Program-made: the position numbers and the translations under genes | Shown here: in pieces, positions 16,601 through 23,312 of the stretch | How positions within the stretch are numbered: the first letter of the stretch is position 1 | Layout: every line of letters begins with the position of its first letter | Assembly (NCBI GenBank): GCA_017415555.1 | Contig: JAFQGF010000015.1 | Coordinates: forward strand, 1-35,788 | DNA: 35,788 nucleotides | DNA from: Akkermansia sp. | Lineage (GTDB): Bacteria; Verrucomicrobiota; Verrucomicrobiia; Verrucomicrobiales; Akkermansiaceae | Direction of reading: 5' to 3' | Notes under the pieces: generated by a model | What the model saw: only the letters and a program-made list of their open reading frames with translations | What the model was told of the DNA's origin: nothing | Database searches by the model: none

Positions 16601-16898
16601 GGAGCTGTATGATCTGCTGACACGCGGGCGCAAACTCACCAAGGCAGAAGAGCAGAAGGTAAAGCTGGCTGCCAAGAACCTGTACAAAAAGCTGACCGAG
16701 CATCGCGATGAACTGCTGGTGGTAGACTGGTACAAAGATGAGCAGCCTATGCTGAAGGTAAAGACTGCCATAGAAGATTCCCTGGATGAAGACCTGCCGA
16801 CTTGCTACGACAAGGCGTCATTCGAGTCAAAAATCAGCCTGCTGCTCAATCACTTCATCGACATGGCTATTCAAGGCTATGGGTGGATTGCCGCGTAA
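13692..16898 (+). CDS. hsdR: Type I restriction endonuclease/translocase subunit
   Basis: A 1068-residue restriction subunit. The N-terminal PD-(D/E)xK nuclease has D151 (RRPDVLIF) and E165/K167 (FIELKN). The SF2 motor has Walker A TQGSGKS (306-312), the DEAH-type box VDEAHRTQ (408-415), motif III AFTGTP and the later ARANRVYPGK motif. A helical C-terminal region binds the methylase core. All catalytic motifs are present, so it should cut DNA while translocating. It is separated from hsdS by the RAYT gene, which is not the usual order. It starts 19 bp after the transposase stop. Base composition matches hsdM. Confidence 0.96.
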   Translation: MAKYITEDDIEQAVMERLGQSEFNYTCVYCDPDPGKREDLNDGTGRATKKECVLPEVLKESLLRINPHIPENIIEEEVQKLRRDYTGTDMVATNYELYNKIRNGIKVTLRRNGKEDFDFVQLVDFNNPQNNTFTAVSQMWIQGKVYPRRPDVLIFVNGLPMVFIELKNSVVKVEEAYNSNLQNYRRDIPNLFAFNQICVLSNGLETKLGAFNASYDFFFEWLKVDSEKEKPKRGEIRENGLSITRFIDGLLRKERLIDYIENFILFESQKYKIIAKNHQYLGVNNLMDAVARCEELKGKLGVFWHTQGSGKSYSMVMFARKVKRKVEGNFTFLIITDREDLDTQIHKNFLRTEVIGNQDECRPKDGKQLREYLTKNKEFIFTLIHKFRYDKTKKYPILTTRDDIFVLVDEAHRTQYKDLAENMRAALPNANFVAFTGTPLLGSKRLTNQWFGNYVSEYNFAQSVEDGSTVPLFYSRRVPGAWLKNDFLDDDVLEIIEQENLNEDEARLLENSSSRILEVIKREDRLDKIARDIAHHFPRRGFLGKGMVVSVDKYTAVTMYNKVQHYWAEEKKAIMAERNAATTKEDRDKFSTILDYMNNVEMAVVISKEEGETEKFAAKGLDITMHRAKMEEITADGKDIEDRYKDPHDKLHLVFVCAMWLTGFDVKNLSTLYLDKPMKSHTLMQAIARANRVYPGKPCGIIVDYVNVFMHMKRALADYAVPDDDTMMPAKDVDALIGYLDACIGEGDAFLESIGISLDAIIGESGTFEQLNALRRAYDVIVSNDNYKEKFKVITNAMNNLHDASKPEIFERHWENSKYLPLAYLNGLMVNRIDDEKICRAKLRMAQVLDYSVSSDNAEDHLKELAIHGTKVIDLSKIDAEELRKEIKRAEYKAIEIDDLKAFLEKTLQDMLSRNCTRDSFSNRFRNIIDRYNAGASENEDYYEQLIKLLEDLQKEQLRPNTEGLTEEELELYDLLTRGRKLTKAEEQKVKLAAKNLYKKLTEHRDELLVVDWYKDEQPMLKVKTAIEDSLDEDLPTCYDKASFESKISLLLNHFIDMAIQGYGWIAA

Positions 16899-16919
16899 AT
16901 TAAGATAGTTGATTTGTGT

Positions 16920-17045
16920 ATGGAATACATCACTCTTTATCATTATACCCGGACGGAGTATTTGGAAGATATCTTGCTTAATCGACGCCTAAAGGTATCA
17001 GAGGTAGGGAGAAGTAATGATCCTCTATCATTTGATACGTTGTAG
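16920..17045 (+). pseudogene. DUF2971-like N-terminal fragment (41 residues)
   Basis: A short frame starting at ATG 16920 reads LYHYTRTEYLEDILLNRRLKVS and then SNDPLSF before a TAG. This matches the first segment of DUF2971 proteins (LYHYTS...IL..G.L..S....NDP.EF), which normally run to 200-300 residues. Nothing of the remainder is present before the DUF4238 gene 21 bases later, so it is most likely a truncated remnant. Full-length members are often found near phage-defence genes. A functional short peptide is possible but less likely. Confidence 0.6.
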
Positions 17046-17065
17046 AATAACGAGCAAACGTATTC

Positions 17066-18268
17066 ATGGCACTAAAAAAGAAACAACATTTTGTTCCCCA
17101 ATTTTACATGAGAAACTTTTCTCCTGATGGAAAGAGTTTTTCGTTGTATATGATCAAAGAAAAGAGGGTTATATCGCGTTCTTCTTTTGCAAATCAGTGT
17201 TGTGAAGAATACTATTATGGCGAAGATTTAGAATGGGAAAATACGTTAGCAAGAATGGAGAGCCGATGGTCTATCTGCATTAAAAAGGCGATCCAAAATG
17301 AGAATCTTAATAATGATGAAATTGATGACTTAAAAGAGTTTATTGTTTACCAATTAATCCGAACAAGGGGTCAGAATCAACACATAACGAAAGAGAGTCT
17401 TGCTGATATTTTGCATACGACTTGTAGACGATTAGGCATCCTAGCGTACAAAGATAATCCTGTTGTAATGAAGGAAGCCGCTAAGGTTGCTGAGAACGTG
17501 AATCGTCCCGAGGAATGGTTAAGCTATATCAAATCACGAGCGAGAATTGTGGATGATTTATCTATACTGATAGTAAACTACGATACGCCAAATGCATTAA
17601 TTTCCTCTGATAATCCCGTAATAATTTTTAATTCGTTTGTTAATGATGCATTACATCTATCGTATATGGGGATAGTAATGGTTTGTCCCATATCTCCATC
17701 TCGGTTGCTCGTTTTGTATGACTCTAAATTGTATCCTCGTTTTGCATCAGTACGCCAAATAAGGTCAGGAAACAATGATGAAGTGATAAAACTAAACAAT
17801 TTGCAATTTCAAAACGCAGAGAGGATAGTTTTTGCGATAAAAGAGTCTGATTTTTCTTCTTTTTCTAAAAGCGATTATGAGAAATCTCTCGAAAAGAAGA
17901 TAGAATATAGCAAATTTGTATCTGATGGGATTCAAGGCGCTGCATTATGTAGAGGAAATTTGAATGAGTATTCATTTTCTTTTGCGCGCATAAAAGAAGC
18001 ATTCCGTCAAATCCCTGTGATTTGTCGGGTTGGGTTACTTAGAGCTAATGTTGTTTCAAACCATATGGAAGTTATACAGCAAAGACGCACTTTTTTTCAT
18101 ACAAAAGAAGGGAAAGATATTCTTGCAAAAGCAGGGATAGACATAAAAGTTGCTAAACGAGGTGTTGATAAAATGATTTCTTGCGCAAAAAAGTATTGGC
18201 GTGCATCAATCCCATCATGGGTGGATATGTTTGAAAAAGCCCCGGAAAATGGAGAAAAGGGGCATTAA
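17066..18268 (+). CDS. DUF4238 domain protein
   Basis: A 400-residue protein whose N-terminus KKKQHFVPQFYMRNFSPDGK is the hallmark of DUF4238. Later conserved pieces include the aromatic YYYGEDLEWENTLARMES segment and the ISSDNPVIIF motif. Molecular function is not established; members occur in defence islands and beside restriction systems, as here. The gene is markedly AT-rich compared with hsdR, suggesting separate acquisition. No signal peptide or membrane helix is seen. It follows hsdR and the DUF2971 remnant on the same strand, with no strong terminator between. Confidence 0.85.
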   Translation: MALKKKQHFVPQFYMRNFSPDGKSFSLYMIKEKRVISRSSFANQCCEEYYYGEDLEWENTLARMESRWSICIKKAIQNENLNNDEIDDLKEFIVYQLIRTRGQNQHITKESLADILHTTCRRLGILAYKDNPVVMKEAAKVAENVNRPEEWLSYIKSRARIVDDLSILIVNYDTPNALISSDNPVIIFNSFVNDALHLSYMGIVMVCPISPSRLLVLYDSKLYPRFASVRQIRSGNNDEVIKLNNLQFQNAERIVFAIKESDFSSFSKSDYEKSLEKKIEYSKFVSDGIQGAALCRGNLNEYSFSFARIKEAFRQIPVICRVGLLRANVVSNHMEVIQQRRTFFHTKEGKDILAKAGIDIKVAKRGVDKMISCAKKYWRASIPSWVDMFEKAPENGEKGH

Positions 18269-18314
18269 AGTAAGTTGAATCATATTTGATGACACTTATG
18301 CCGGGCTGTCTAGA

Positions 18315-18476
18315 TATTATATTTGCGTTCACAATATCCTCCACCGGGATGCGGGTGCCGGTGTCCATGATAAGCAGCTTCTCGTGCGGTATAAGCTTCT
18401 TGACTCGCCCGGTGATTTCCATGTAGGCGCCGCCGGTCTTGCGGGTGTCCGGGACGAAATAGACGATAAACTGTCG
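18315..18476 (-). pseudogene. YolD-like domain remnant
   Basis: On the minus strand the frame reads RQFIVYFVPDTRKTGG, then MEITGRVKKLIPHEKLLIMD and TRIPVEDIVNANII. It resembles the C-terminal half of YolD-like proteins, a small beta-rich family found next to Y-family polymerases or on mobile elements. No proper start or partner gene remains; the frame continues into unrelated sequence on both sides. I regard it as debris of a mobile element. The assignment rests on the motif pattern only. Confidence 0.45.
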
Positions 18477-18610
18477 TTTCGAACTCAGGATACCCTGTGG
18501 CGACCTGTGCCAGCGGCTGTATGACAAAAATGCCGAAAGAAGGCACGTTTTCGAGTGTAGTGTCACAAAAAGTGTCACAGCGAAGTTGTAATGTATTGAA
18601 AAATCAATGT

Positions 18611-18634
18611 TTCAAATCCTGCTCCCGCACTCAA
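18611..18634. other. tRNA 3'-end-like attachment scar
   Basis: TTCAAATCCTGCTCCCGCA looks like a T-loop plus 3' acceptor arm, but the rest of a tRNA is missing upstream. The next bases, CTCAA, also follow tRNA-Pro at 7309. Such half-tRNAs are typical right-hand attachment sites of integrated elements. Just before it lies a GTGTCAC direct repeat of a type often seen downstream of integrase genes. Confidence 0.5.
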
Positions 18635-18636
18635 AG

Positions 18637-18670
18637 AAAGCTCAGTTCTGCAAGGAACTGAGCTTTTTTA
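18637..18670. terminator. Bidirectional-looking terminator
   Basis: A 10-bp stem AGCTCAGTTC/GAACTGAGCT with a 6-base loop, preceded by an A-rich tract and followed by a T run. It would insulate the lipoprotein gene from the upstream island. Confidence 0.85.
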
Positions 18671-18673
18671 TTC

Positions 18674-18701
18674 TTGAAAACCGGGGTGTGCCTGTTATAC
18701 T
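18674..18701 (+). promoter_or_regulatory. Promoter of the lipoprotein gene
   Basis: TTGAAA (18674-18679), 16-bp spacer and TATACT (18696-18701). The ATG at 18711 is only 9 bases past the -10, so the mRNA should have a leader of about 2-3 nt. Confidence 0.65.
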
Positions 18702-18710
18702 GGCTGGGTT

Positions 18711-19499
18711 ATGCGTTCTCTATGGAAGTCAGTGGGGCTGGTAGTCGTGGCGTGGGTGTGCAGCTCATGCGGCACGCAGGTGTATCTGCATAAGTGGCAG
18801 CCGGCGCAGGTGGATTTACCGCGAGGAACGGTGCTGCTTGTGCATCCGGAGACGCGGGGACCGCTGCATCATGAATTGCGGCGGGCATTTGCTCAGCAGA
18901 TTGCGCGCGACGGTTTTTACCGCGCCGGGGGAGCCGGGCCGTGGGCCGAGATTCGCCTGCACCATGTGCATGTGAACATGACCGACCCGCCCAAGGATGA
19001 TAAGCACCGCAAACGCCCGTATCCGAACCGCGTGGACCTGACCGCTGATGTGGTGTGCAACTACCAGCGCATTTACCGCAGGAATTGCTCGCAGTACGTG
19101 AGCACAGATTATGAATACCGCCCGGATTGGGAGAATGCGGCGGAGGAAATTGCAGAGGAGGTGATGCGGGATCTGACGCCGCACCAGGTGCGCTACAGTG
19201 AGACGGTGGACGGGGTGGAGACCAATCCTGCCGTAGAGCAGGCTGCCCGGGCCTGCGCTGCCGGCAACTGGGAGGGCGGTCGCTCCCTGGCCCGGCAGGC
19301 GCTGGCGCAGAACCCGAACGAGGCCGAGGCGTATTATGTGCTGGGGCTCATCGAGCGCAATGCCCGGAATTATACCGCTTCCGATGCCCATTTCCGCAAG
19401 GCTCATGCGCTGAACCCGCAGGGCAAGTACCTCTCAGGCATCAATGATAACAGCCGCCTGCAGTACGATGAGCAGAGGGCTCACCAGCAGCTGCAATGA
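18711..19499 (+). CDS. Putative lipoprotein with TPR-like C-terminal region
   Basis: A 262-residue protein. It has a signal peptide with a basic N-terminus, a hydrophobic core (VGLVVVAWV) and a Cys at residue 20 in VCSSCG, a loose lipobox. The middle domain (about 35-165) resembles nothing I can name. The C-terminal part (about 175-255) contains TPR-like helices (EQAARACAAGNWEGGRSLARQAL, then EAYYVLGLIERNARNY). Likely an envelope lipoprotein that binds other proteins. It overlaps the next gene by 4 bp, implying a two-gene operon. Confidence 0.75.
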   Translation: MRSLWKSVGLVVVAWVCSSCGTQVYLHKWQPAQVDLPRGTVLLVHPETRGPLHHELRRAFAQQIARDGFYRAGGAGPWAEIRLHHVHVNMTDPPKDDKHRKRPYPNRVDLTADVVCNYQRIYRRNCSQYVSTDYEYRPDWENAAEEIAEEVMRDLTPHQVRYSETVDGVETNPAVEQAARACAAGNWEGGRSLARQALAQNPNEAEAYYVLGLIERNARNYTASDAHFRKAHALNPQGKYLSGINDNSRLQYDEQRAHQQLQ

Positions 19500-19921
19500 T
19501 GAATAAGGTGCGCAAGAATGTGGTTCTGGAGCTGTCCGCCTCCTCCGGTGGGCTGGTCCATTTCCGCCTGCATCTGGGCAATCGGGCGGCCTTGCCACCG
19601 GATTTCATGCGCCGGTATTGCGCCGAATCTCCGGGCGAGAAACTGCTGCGGCTTCTGGGTCGCTGGGCAGGGGAAGGTACGCGTCACCATTTCCGCATGA
19701 AGGTGGAACCATATGATGCTTCTTTGCACGGCCTGTTTGCCTGGCGGGTGGAGGATACCTTCCAGATCCTGCGCGAGGCCGGATTCCTGCTCCTCGATGA
19801 CAGCCGAGGAGAATGGTCCCCGTATGATATCTATCGCCACCTGATGGAGCAAGGGCGAATCTCCACCCCCATGCCCGTGCTGCGCGAGAGCCCGGAGGGG
19901 TATACTGAAATCACTTGCTGA
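19496..19921 (+). CDS. Hypothetical protein coupled to the lipoprotein gene
   Basis: A 141-residue soluble protein of unknown family, overlapping the lipoprotein stop codon by 4 bp (ATGA; a second ATG follows directly). It is rich in Arg, Leu and aromatic residues and has no signal peptide or membrane segment. Notable segments are FHFRMKVEPYD-like RHHFRMKVEPYD and WRVEDTFQILREAGFLLLDD. GC content fits core genes. The overlap suggests a stoichiometric or functional link with the lipoprotein. Confidence 0.7.
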   Translation: MMNKVRKNVVLELSASSGGLVHFRLHLGNRAALPPDFMRRYCAESPGEKLLRLLGRWAGEGTRHHFRMKVEPYDASLHGLFAWRVEDTFQILREAGFLLLDDSRGEWSPYDIYRHLMEQGRISTPMPVLRESPEGYTEITC

Positions 19922-20107
19922 AGATTCAGCGGCGACCGAACGCTAATCGCTTGCCGCGATGGTAAAGCTCAGAATCTTTTCACTCTGCAAGAAAATTAAC
20001 GGCTGCGATTCTCTATTTGCTACTTTCATTGCTTCTTTTGCAATATAACAGCCTAACTCACTTGAAAAAATAACGGGATGTGTTAGAATTAGCGCCTTCC
20101 TTGCGGG

Positions 20108-20440
20108 CTATTCGCAGCGTATGGAGCTTTCCTGTCGTGCTTTCAGATAGCGTTTCAGCAGGAAGGCGCAGAAATAGGGAATGGTGAGGAATGTGTCAGA
20201 ACGACCGATATTGGCATGTGCTAGTTTGATGCCGGAGCGAATAGCATCATATTTTTCTGATTCCACCAACTTGCGTAACGATTTCGACACCGTGTTACCA
20301 GCCTTGACCTCGACAGGTATCAGATCATCTGCGGTGCGGACAAAGAAGTCCATTTCAAGGGTTGAATCGTCCTTGCGGTAGTAGAACAAATCATAGCCGC
20401 TTTTGGATAAGGCCTCTGCCACAAAATTTTCATACAGGGC
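20108..20440 (-). pseudogene. C-terminal DUF4143 fragment of an AAA+ ATPase, decapitated
   Basis: The minus-strand frame begins at GALYENFVAEALSKSGYDLFYY, followed by LEMDFFVRTADDLIPVEVKAG, SLRKLVES and the terminal FLTIPYFCAFLLKRYL. This is the DUF4143 nuclease-like C-terminal domain of ATP-binding proteins normally about 400 residues long. The whole AAA+ domain is missing. The fragment is cut precisely where the second copy of the tRNA-Pro downstream repeat begins (20441), so an integration or deletion event at that repeat removed the N-terminus. The residues before it (MAAVCGVFES) come from translated repeat. Not expected to be functional. Confidence 0.8.
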
Positions 20441-20515
20441 CCCCGACTCAAACACACCGCAAACAGCCGCCAACTAGGCGGCTGTTTTGTTGATTTTGCT
20501 CGCTTTTCGTTTTTT
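20441..20515. repeat. Direct repeat, copy B of the tRNA-Pro 3' end and terminator
   Basis: It starts with CCCCGACTCAA and includes the AGCCGCC hairpin; the T run of the terminator is broken (GTTTTG). Copy A lies at 7303-7377. It abuts the truncated ATPase and is the possible right end of the accessory region. Confidence 0.75.
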
Positions 20516-20530
20516 CTGTTGGCTACTATT

Positions 20531-20566
20531 GCAAAAAAAAGCCTGCAATACCGAAGGATTGCAGGC
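20531..20566 (-). terminator. Terminator of rpmE2
   Basis: A 9-bp stem GCCTGCAAT/ATTGCAGGC with an 8-base loop; on the minus strand it is followed by eight T. It lies about 30 bases after the rpmE2 stop. Confidence 0.9.
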
Positions 20567-20593
20567 GGAAAGATTGCGTTGAAGCGCAGAACT

Positions 20594-20863
20594 TTAGCCC
20601 AGAGTGGGCTTCTTGGCACGACGAACGGAGCCGAAACGCTTCTGGAACTTGTCGATACGACCCTCGGTATCCACGAACTGGTTCTTACCGGTGAAGAAGG
20701 GGTGAGAGTCGGAAGTGATACCGCAGGAAATCACATAGTGCTCCACGCCATCAATCTCCTCCTTCTTGGCGGAGGTGGCGGTGGAACGGGTGATGAAGCG
20801 GCGGCCCGTGGTGATGTCCACGAACACAACAGGATTGTACTTGGGATGGATGTCTGCCTTCAT
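20594..20863 (-). CDS. rpmE2: 50S ribosomal protein L31, type B
   Basis: An 89-residue ribosomal protein bL31 of the zinc-free (C-minus) type: MKADIHPKYNPVVFVD, then ISCGITSDSHPFFTGKNQFVDTEGRIDKF-type core and a basic tail. It lacks the CxxC zinc ligands of type A. The central insertion typical of type B is present. A strong promoter and terminator make it a single-gene unit. In other bacteria the C-minus form is induced when zinc is short, but no Zur box was recognised here. Confidence 0.95.
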   Translation of the reverse strand: MKADIHPKYNPVVFVDITTGRRFITRSTATSAKKEEIDGVEHYVISCGITSDSHPFFTGKNQFVDTEGRIDKFQKRFGSVRRAKKPTLG

Positions 20864-20901
20864 AGTCTTTGAGGCTGCGTTACCGTCGCAGCGCGGGAGG
20901 G

Positions 20902-20929
20902 ATTATACAGAAAGCCGGGCAGGAGTCAA
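20902..20929 (-). promoter_or_regulatory. Strong promoter of rpmE2
   Basis: On the minus strand TTGACT (complement of 20924-20929), 16-bp spacer and the perfect TATAAT (complement of 20902-20907). The leader would be about 32 nt. Confidence 0.8.
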
Positions 20930-21008
20930 GCATAATCGCGGAAAAATGTCTGATATGCGCATTTTACTTGTGCGATGACACAGTATGTGATAGAGCGACG
21001 GCTTGAGA

Positions 21009-21182
21009 TACGCCCTACGCGTTGGGGGAATCAGTTGAAAGCTCCCGGCTTTGGCAAGTGCCCTATTGCGGTATCGGATTCCCCCCTGCTCCAGGTTTGC
21101 TGATATTCCGGAATGAATACCGACGGAGGAAACATACCTCCGGCATGGGCGGACGCAGGATGAACGCGTTTTTGCGGGCGTA
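21009..21182. ncRNA. Candidate structured RNA or folded DNA element, three-way junction
   Basis: The ends close into two stacked 7-bp stems: 21009-21015 with 21176-21182 and 21017-21023 with 21163-21169. Inside, GGGGGAATC (21024-21032) pairs with GATTCCCCC (21077-21085) around a nested hairpin (21038-21042 with 21048-21052). A second arm is formed by 21085-21092 with 21151-21159 (one bulge) and a CGGAGG/CCTCCG hairpin (21124-21129 with 21137-21142). The whole is 174 nt and GC-rich. It ends before the tal promoter, so it is not the tal leader, and it lies upstream of the rpmE2 promoter, so it is not that leader either. Strand and function are unknown; a MITE-like element is the alternative. 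Confidence 0.5.
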
Positions 21183-21197
21183 AGATAGAAATGCGGC

Positions 21198-21226
21198 TTG
21201 AATTGCACGGCATTGTGTGATACAAT
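21198..21226 (+). promoter_or_regulatory. Promoter of the transaldolase gene
   Basis: TTGAAT (21198-21203), 17-bp spacer and TACAAT (21221-21226). The leader to the ATG at 21254 is about 21 nt. Confidence 0.75.
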
Positions 21227-21253
21227 GTCCCCGCAAAATAATAGAGCACGTCT

Positions 21254-22207
21254 ATGGCAACACAACTTGAGCAACTGAAGCAGTATACCACCGTCGTGGC
21301 AGATACCGGCGACTTCCGCCAGATGGAAGAATTCTCCCCGCAGGATGCCACCACAAATCCCTCTCTCATCCTCGCAGCGGCCGGTAAGCCGGAGTACCGC
21401 TGTATTGTGGAGGAAGCCGTGGCTCCCTACAAAGGCCGCGAAGTCACCCCCGAACTGATGGATGAGATTGTGGACAAGGTAGTCGTTGCCTTTGGTCTGG
21501 AGATTCTCAAGCGCGTCCCCGGTCGCGTATCTTCCGAGGTGGATGCCCGACTTTCCTTCGACACCGAAGCCACTGTCGCCCGCGCCCGCAGCATCATGGG
21601 TATGTACGAGGCTGCCGGTATTCCCCGCGAGCGCGTGCTCATTAAGATTGCCTCCACCTGGGAAGGCATTCAGGCAGCCCGTGTGCTGGAACAGGAAGGC
21701 ATCCACACCAACCTGACCCTGCTCTTCAGTCTGGTGCAGGCTGTGGCCTGTGCAGAGGCCGGCGTACGCCTCATCTCCCCCTTCGTGGGTCGTATCCTCG
21801 ACTGGTACAAGGCCAACACTAAGGAGGAATACACCGCTGAGACCGACCCCGGCGTAGTTTCCGTGCGTACCATTTACAACTATTACAAGAAGTTCGGCTA
21901 CCCGGTGCAAATTATGGGTGCTTCCTTCCGCAACAAGGGTGAAGTACTGGCTCTGGCCGGCTGCGACCTGCTGACCATCTCCCCCAACCTGCTGGCAGAG
22001 CTTGCTGCCAGTGAGGAGCCCGTGGTCCCCTGCCTCAATGTGGAGGCTGCGAAAGCCAGCGACATCGAGCGCATGCCCGCCGACGAGAAGAGCTTCCGCT
22101 TCCTCTTCAATGAGGACGCCATGGCAACCGAGAAAACAGCCGATGGCATCCGTCGCTTTGCAGCGGACATCCGCAAGCTGGAGGCTATGCTGGCCGCTAT
22201 GCTGTAA
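21254..22207 (+). CDS. tal: Transaldolase
   Basis: A 317-residue TalB-type enzyme of the non-oxidative pentose phosphate pathway, exchanging a dihydroxyacetone unit between sedoheptulose 7-phosphate and glyceraldehyde 3-phosphate. The Schiff-base lysine lies in [14 protein letters not shown]. The acid residue is in VVADTGDF near the start and DATTNPSLI follows; the phosphate-binding part is [12 protein letters not shown]. Length equals that of E. coli TalB, and the cytoplasmic barrel is complete. galE follows after 32 bases on the same strand. The epimerase gene rpe of the same pathway is 4.6 kb away. Confidence 0.97.
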   Translation: MATQLEQLKQYTTVVADTGDFRQMEEFSPQDATTNPSLILAAAGKPEYRCIVEEAVAPYKGREVTPELMDEIVDKVVVAFGLEILKRVPGRVSSEVDARLSFDTEATVARARSIMGMYEAAGIPRERVLIKIASTWEGIQAARVLEQEGIHTNLTLLFSLVQAVACAEAGVRLISPFVGRILDWYKANTKEEYTAETDPGVVSVRTIYNYYKKFGYPVQIMGASFRNKGEVLALAGCDLLTISPNLLAELAASEEPVVPCLNVEAAKASDIERMPADEKSFRFLFNEDAMATEKTADGIRRFAADIRKLEAMLAAML

Positions 22208-22239
22208 AGTATTAACTGTTAAACCCACATCAAATCACA

Positions 22240-23229
22240 ATGAAAGTACTCGTTACCGGCGGCTGCGGCTATATCGGCTCGCACACCGTACGTCAACTCG
22301 TAAAAGCAGGCGCAGACGTGACTGTGCTGGACAGCATGGTTTATGGTCACCCGGCAGCTATCGTAGACAAAGAAGTGAAGCTCGTGAAGGGCGACCTCGG
22401 AGATCCCGCCGTTGTTTACCCCCTGCTCGTCAACGGCAAGTTCGATGCAGTTGTACACTTCGCCGCCTTCATTCAGGTGGGTGAGTCTGTTACCGACCCC
22501 CTGAAGTACTACGAAAACAACATTGCCAAGCCCCTGGTGCTGCTGCGTGCCATGATTCTGGGCGGTTGCAAGCGTTTCGTATTCTCCTCCACCTGCGCCA
22601 CCTATGGTGTGCCGACTCAGGTACCCATCCCCGAGACGGAGAAGCAGGATCCCATCAACCCCTACGGTGGCTCCAAGTTCATGCTGGAGAAGGTGTGCAA
22701 GGATTGCGAGCGCGCTTACGGCCTCAAGAGCGTGTTCCTGCGCTACTTCAATGCCTCCGGTGCTTCCGTGGACGGCCTTATCGGCGAAGACCACGAGCCG
22801 GAGAGCCACCTCATCCCTGTCATTCTGCAGGCCATCAAGGGCGAGCGCCCCGGCATCACCGTATTCGGCACCGACTACGACACCCCGGACGGCACCTGCA
22901 TCCGTGACTACATCCATGTGGATGACCTGGCTGACGCCCACCTGCGTGCACTGGACTACCTGATGAAGGGTGGTGACACCAACTGGTTCAACCTCGGCAC
23001 CGGCAACGGCTTCTCCGTGAAGCAGATTATCGACGCCGCCGAGAAGGTAACCGGCATGAAGGCTCCCGTGGAATATGGTCCCCGCCGTGAGGGTGACCCG
23101 CCCCGCCTGATTGCTGACTCCCGCAAGGCTGCCGAAATTCTGGGCTGGGTTCCCAAGTACCAGGATGTCACACAGATTGTGGAGACCGCCTGGAAGTGGC
23201 ACAACGGCACCCGCGGTGGTCACTATTAA
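22240..23229 (+). CDS. galE: UDP-glucose 4-epimerase
   Basis: A 329-residue extended SDR enzyme interconverting UDP-glucose and UDP-galactose (Leloir pathway and surface glycan precursors). It has the NAD motif GGCGYIGSH at the N-terminus, HFAAFIQVGES, the catalytic Ser/Thr in SSTCATYG, and YGGSK carrying the catalytic Tyr and Lys. Further landmarks are LRYFNASGA and RDYIHVDDLADAH. Complete and typical in length. It directly follows tal and is closed by a terminator. For a mucin user it links galactose handling with cell-envelope sugar supply. Confidence 0.96.
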   Translation: MKVLVTGGCGYIGSHTVRQLVKAGADVTVLDSMVYGHPAAIVDKEVKLVKGDLGDPAVVYPLLVNGKFDAVVHFAAFIQVGESVTDPLKYYENNIAKPLVLLRAMILGGCKRFVFSSTCATYGVPTQVPIPETEKQDPINPYGGSKFMLEKVCKDCERAYGLKSVFLRYFNASGASVDGLIGEDHEPESHLIPVILQAIKGERPGITVFGTDYDTPDGTCIRDYIHVDDLADAHLRALDYLMKGGDTNWFNLGTGNGFSVKQIIDAAEKVTGMKAPVEYGPRREGDPPRLIADSRKAAEILGWVPKYQDVTQIVETAWKWHNGTRGGHY

Positions 23230-23264
23230 TTAAACTACAGTACCCCCTAAGGTACAGAACAATG

Positions 23265-23297
23265 CAACACCCCGGCATCATCGCCGGGGTGCTTTGC
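23265..23297 (+). terminator. Terminator-like hairpin after galE
   Basis: A 9-bp stem CACCCCGGC/GCCGGGGTG with a 6-base loop; the following CTTTGCCTT is only moderately T-rich. Confidence 0.7.
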
Positions 23298-23312
23298 CTT
23301 AACAAATAACGC

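Larger units (their letters stand above)
18269..18710. other. Junction region with gene debris, tRNA-end-like scar and terminator
   Basis: 442 bp without an intact gene. It contains a YolD-like remnant (minus), a GTGTCAC-AAAAA-GTGTCAC direct repeat, a tRNA 3'-end-like sequence and a terminator, listed separately where clear. The base composition switches here from AT-rich to GC-rich, marking a likely right edge of an inserted block. Confidence 0.6.
20864..21253. other. 390-bp divergent intergenic region between rpmE2 and tal
   Basis: It contains the rpmE2 promoter (minus), a long folded element at 21009-21182 and the tal promoter (plus), each listed separately. No protein-coding gene is supported. 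Confidence 0.8.

Noticed and set aside
21009..21182. SRP RNA, tmRNA or RNase P RNA at this position
   Set aside because: The conserved SRP tetraloop region is absent, and the element is far too short for tmRNA or RNase P RNA.
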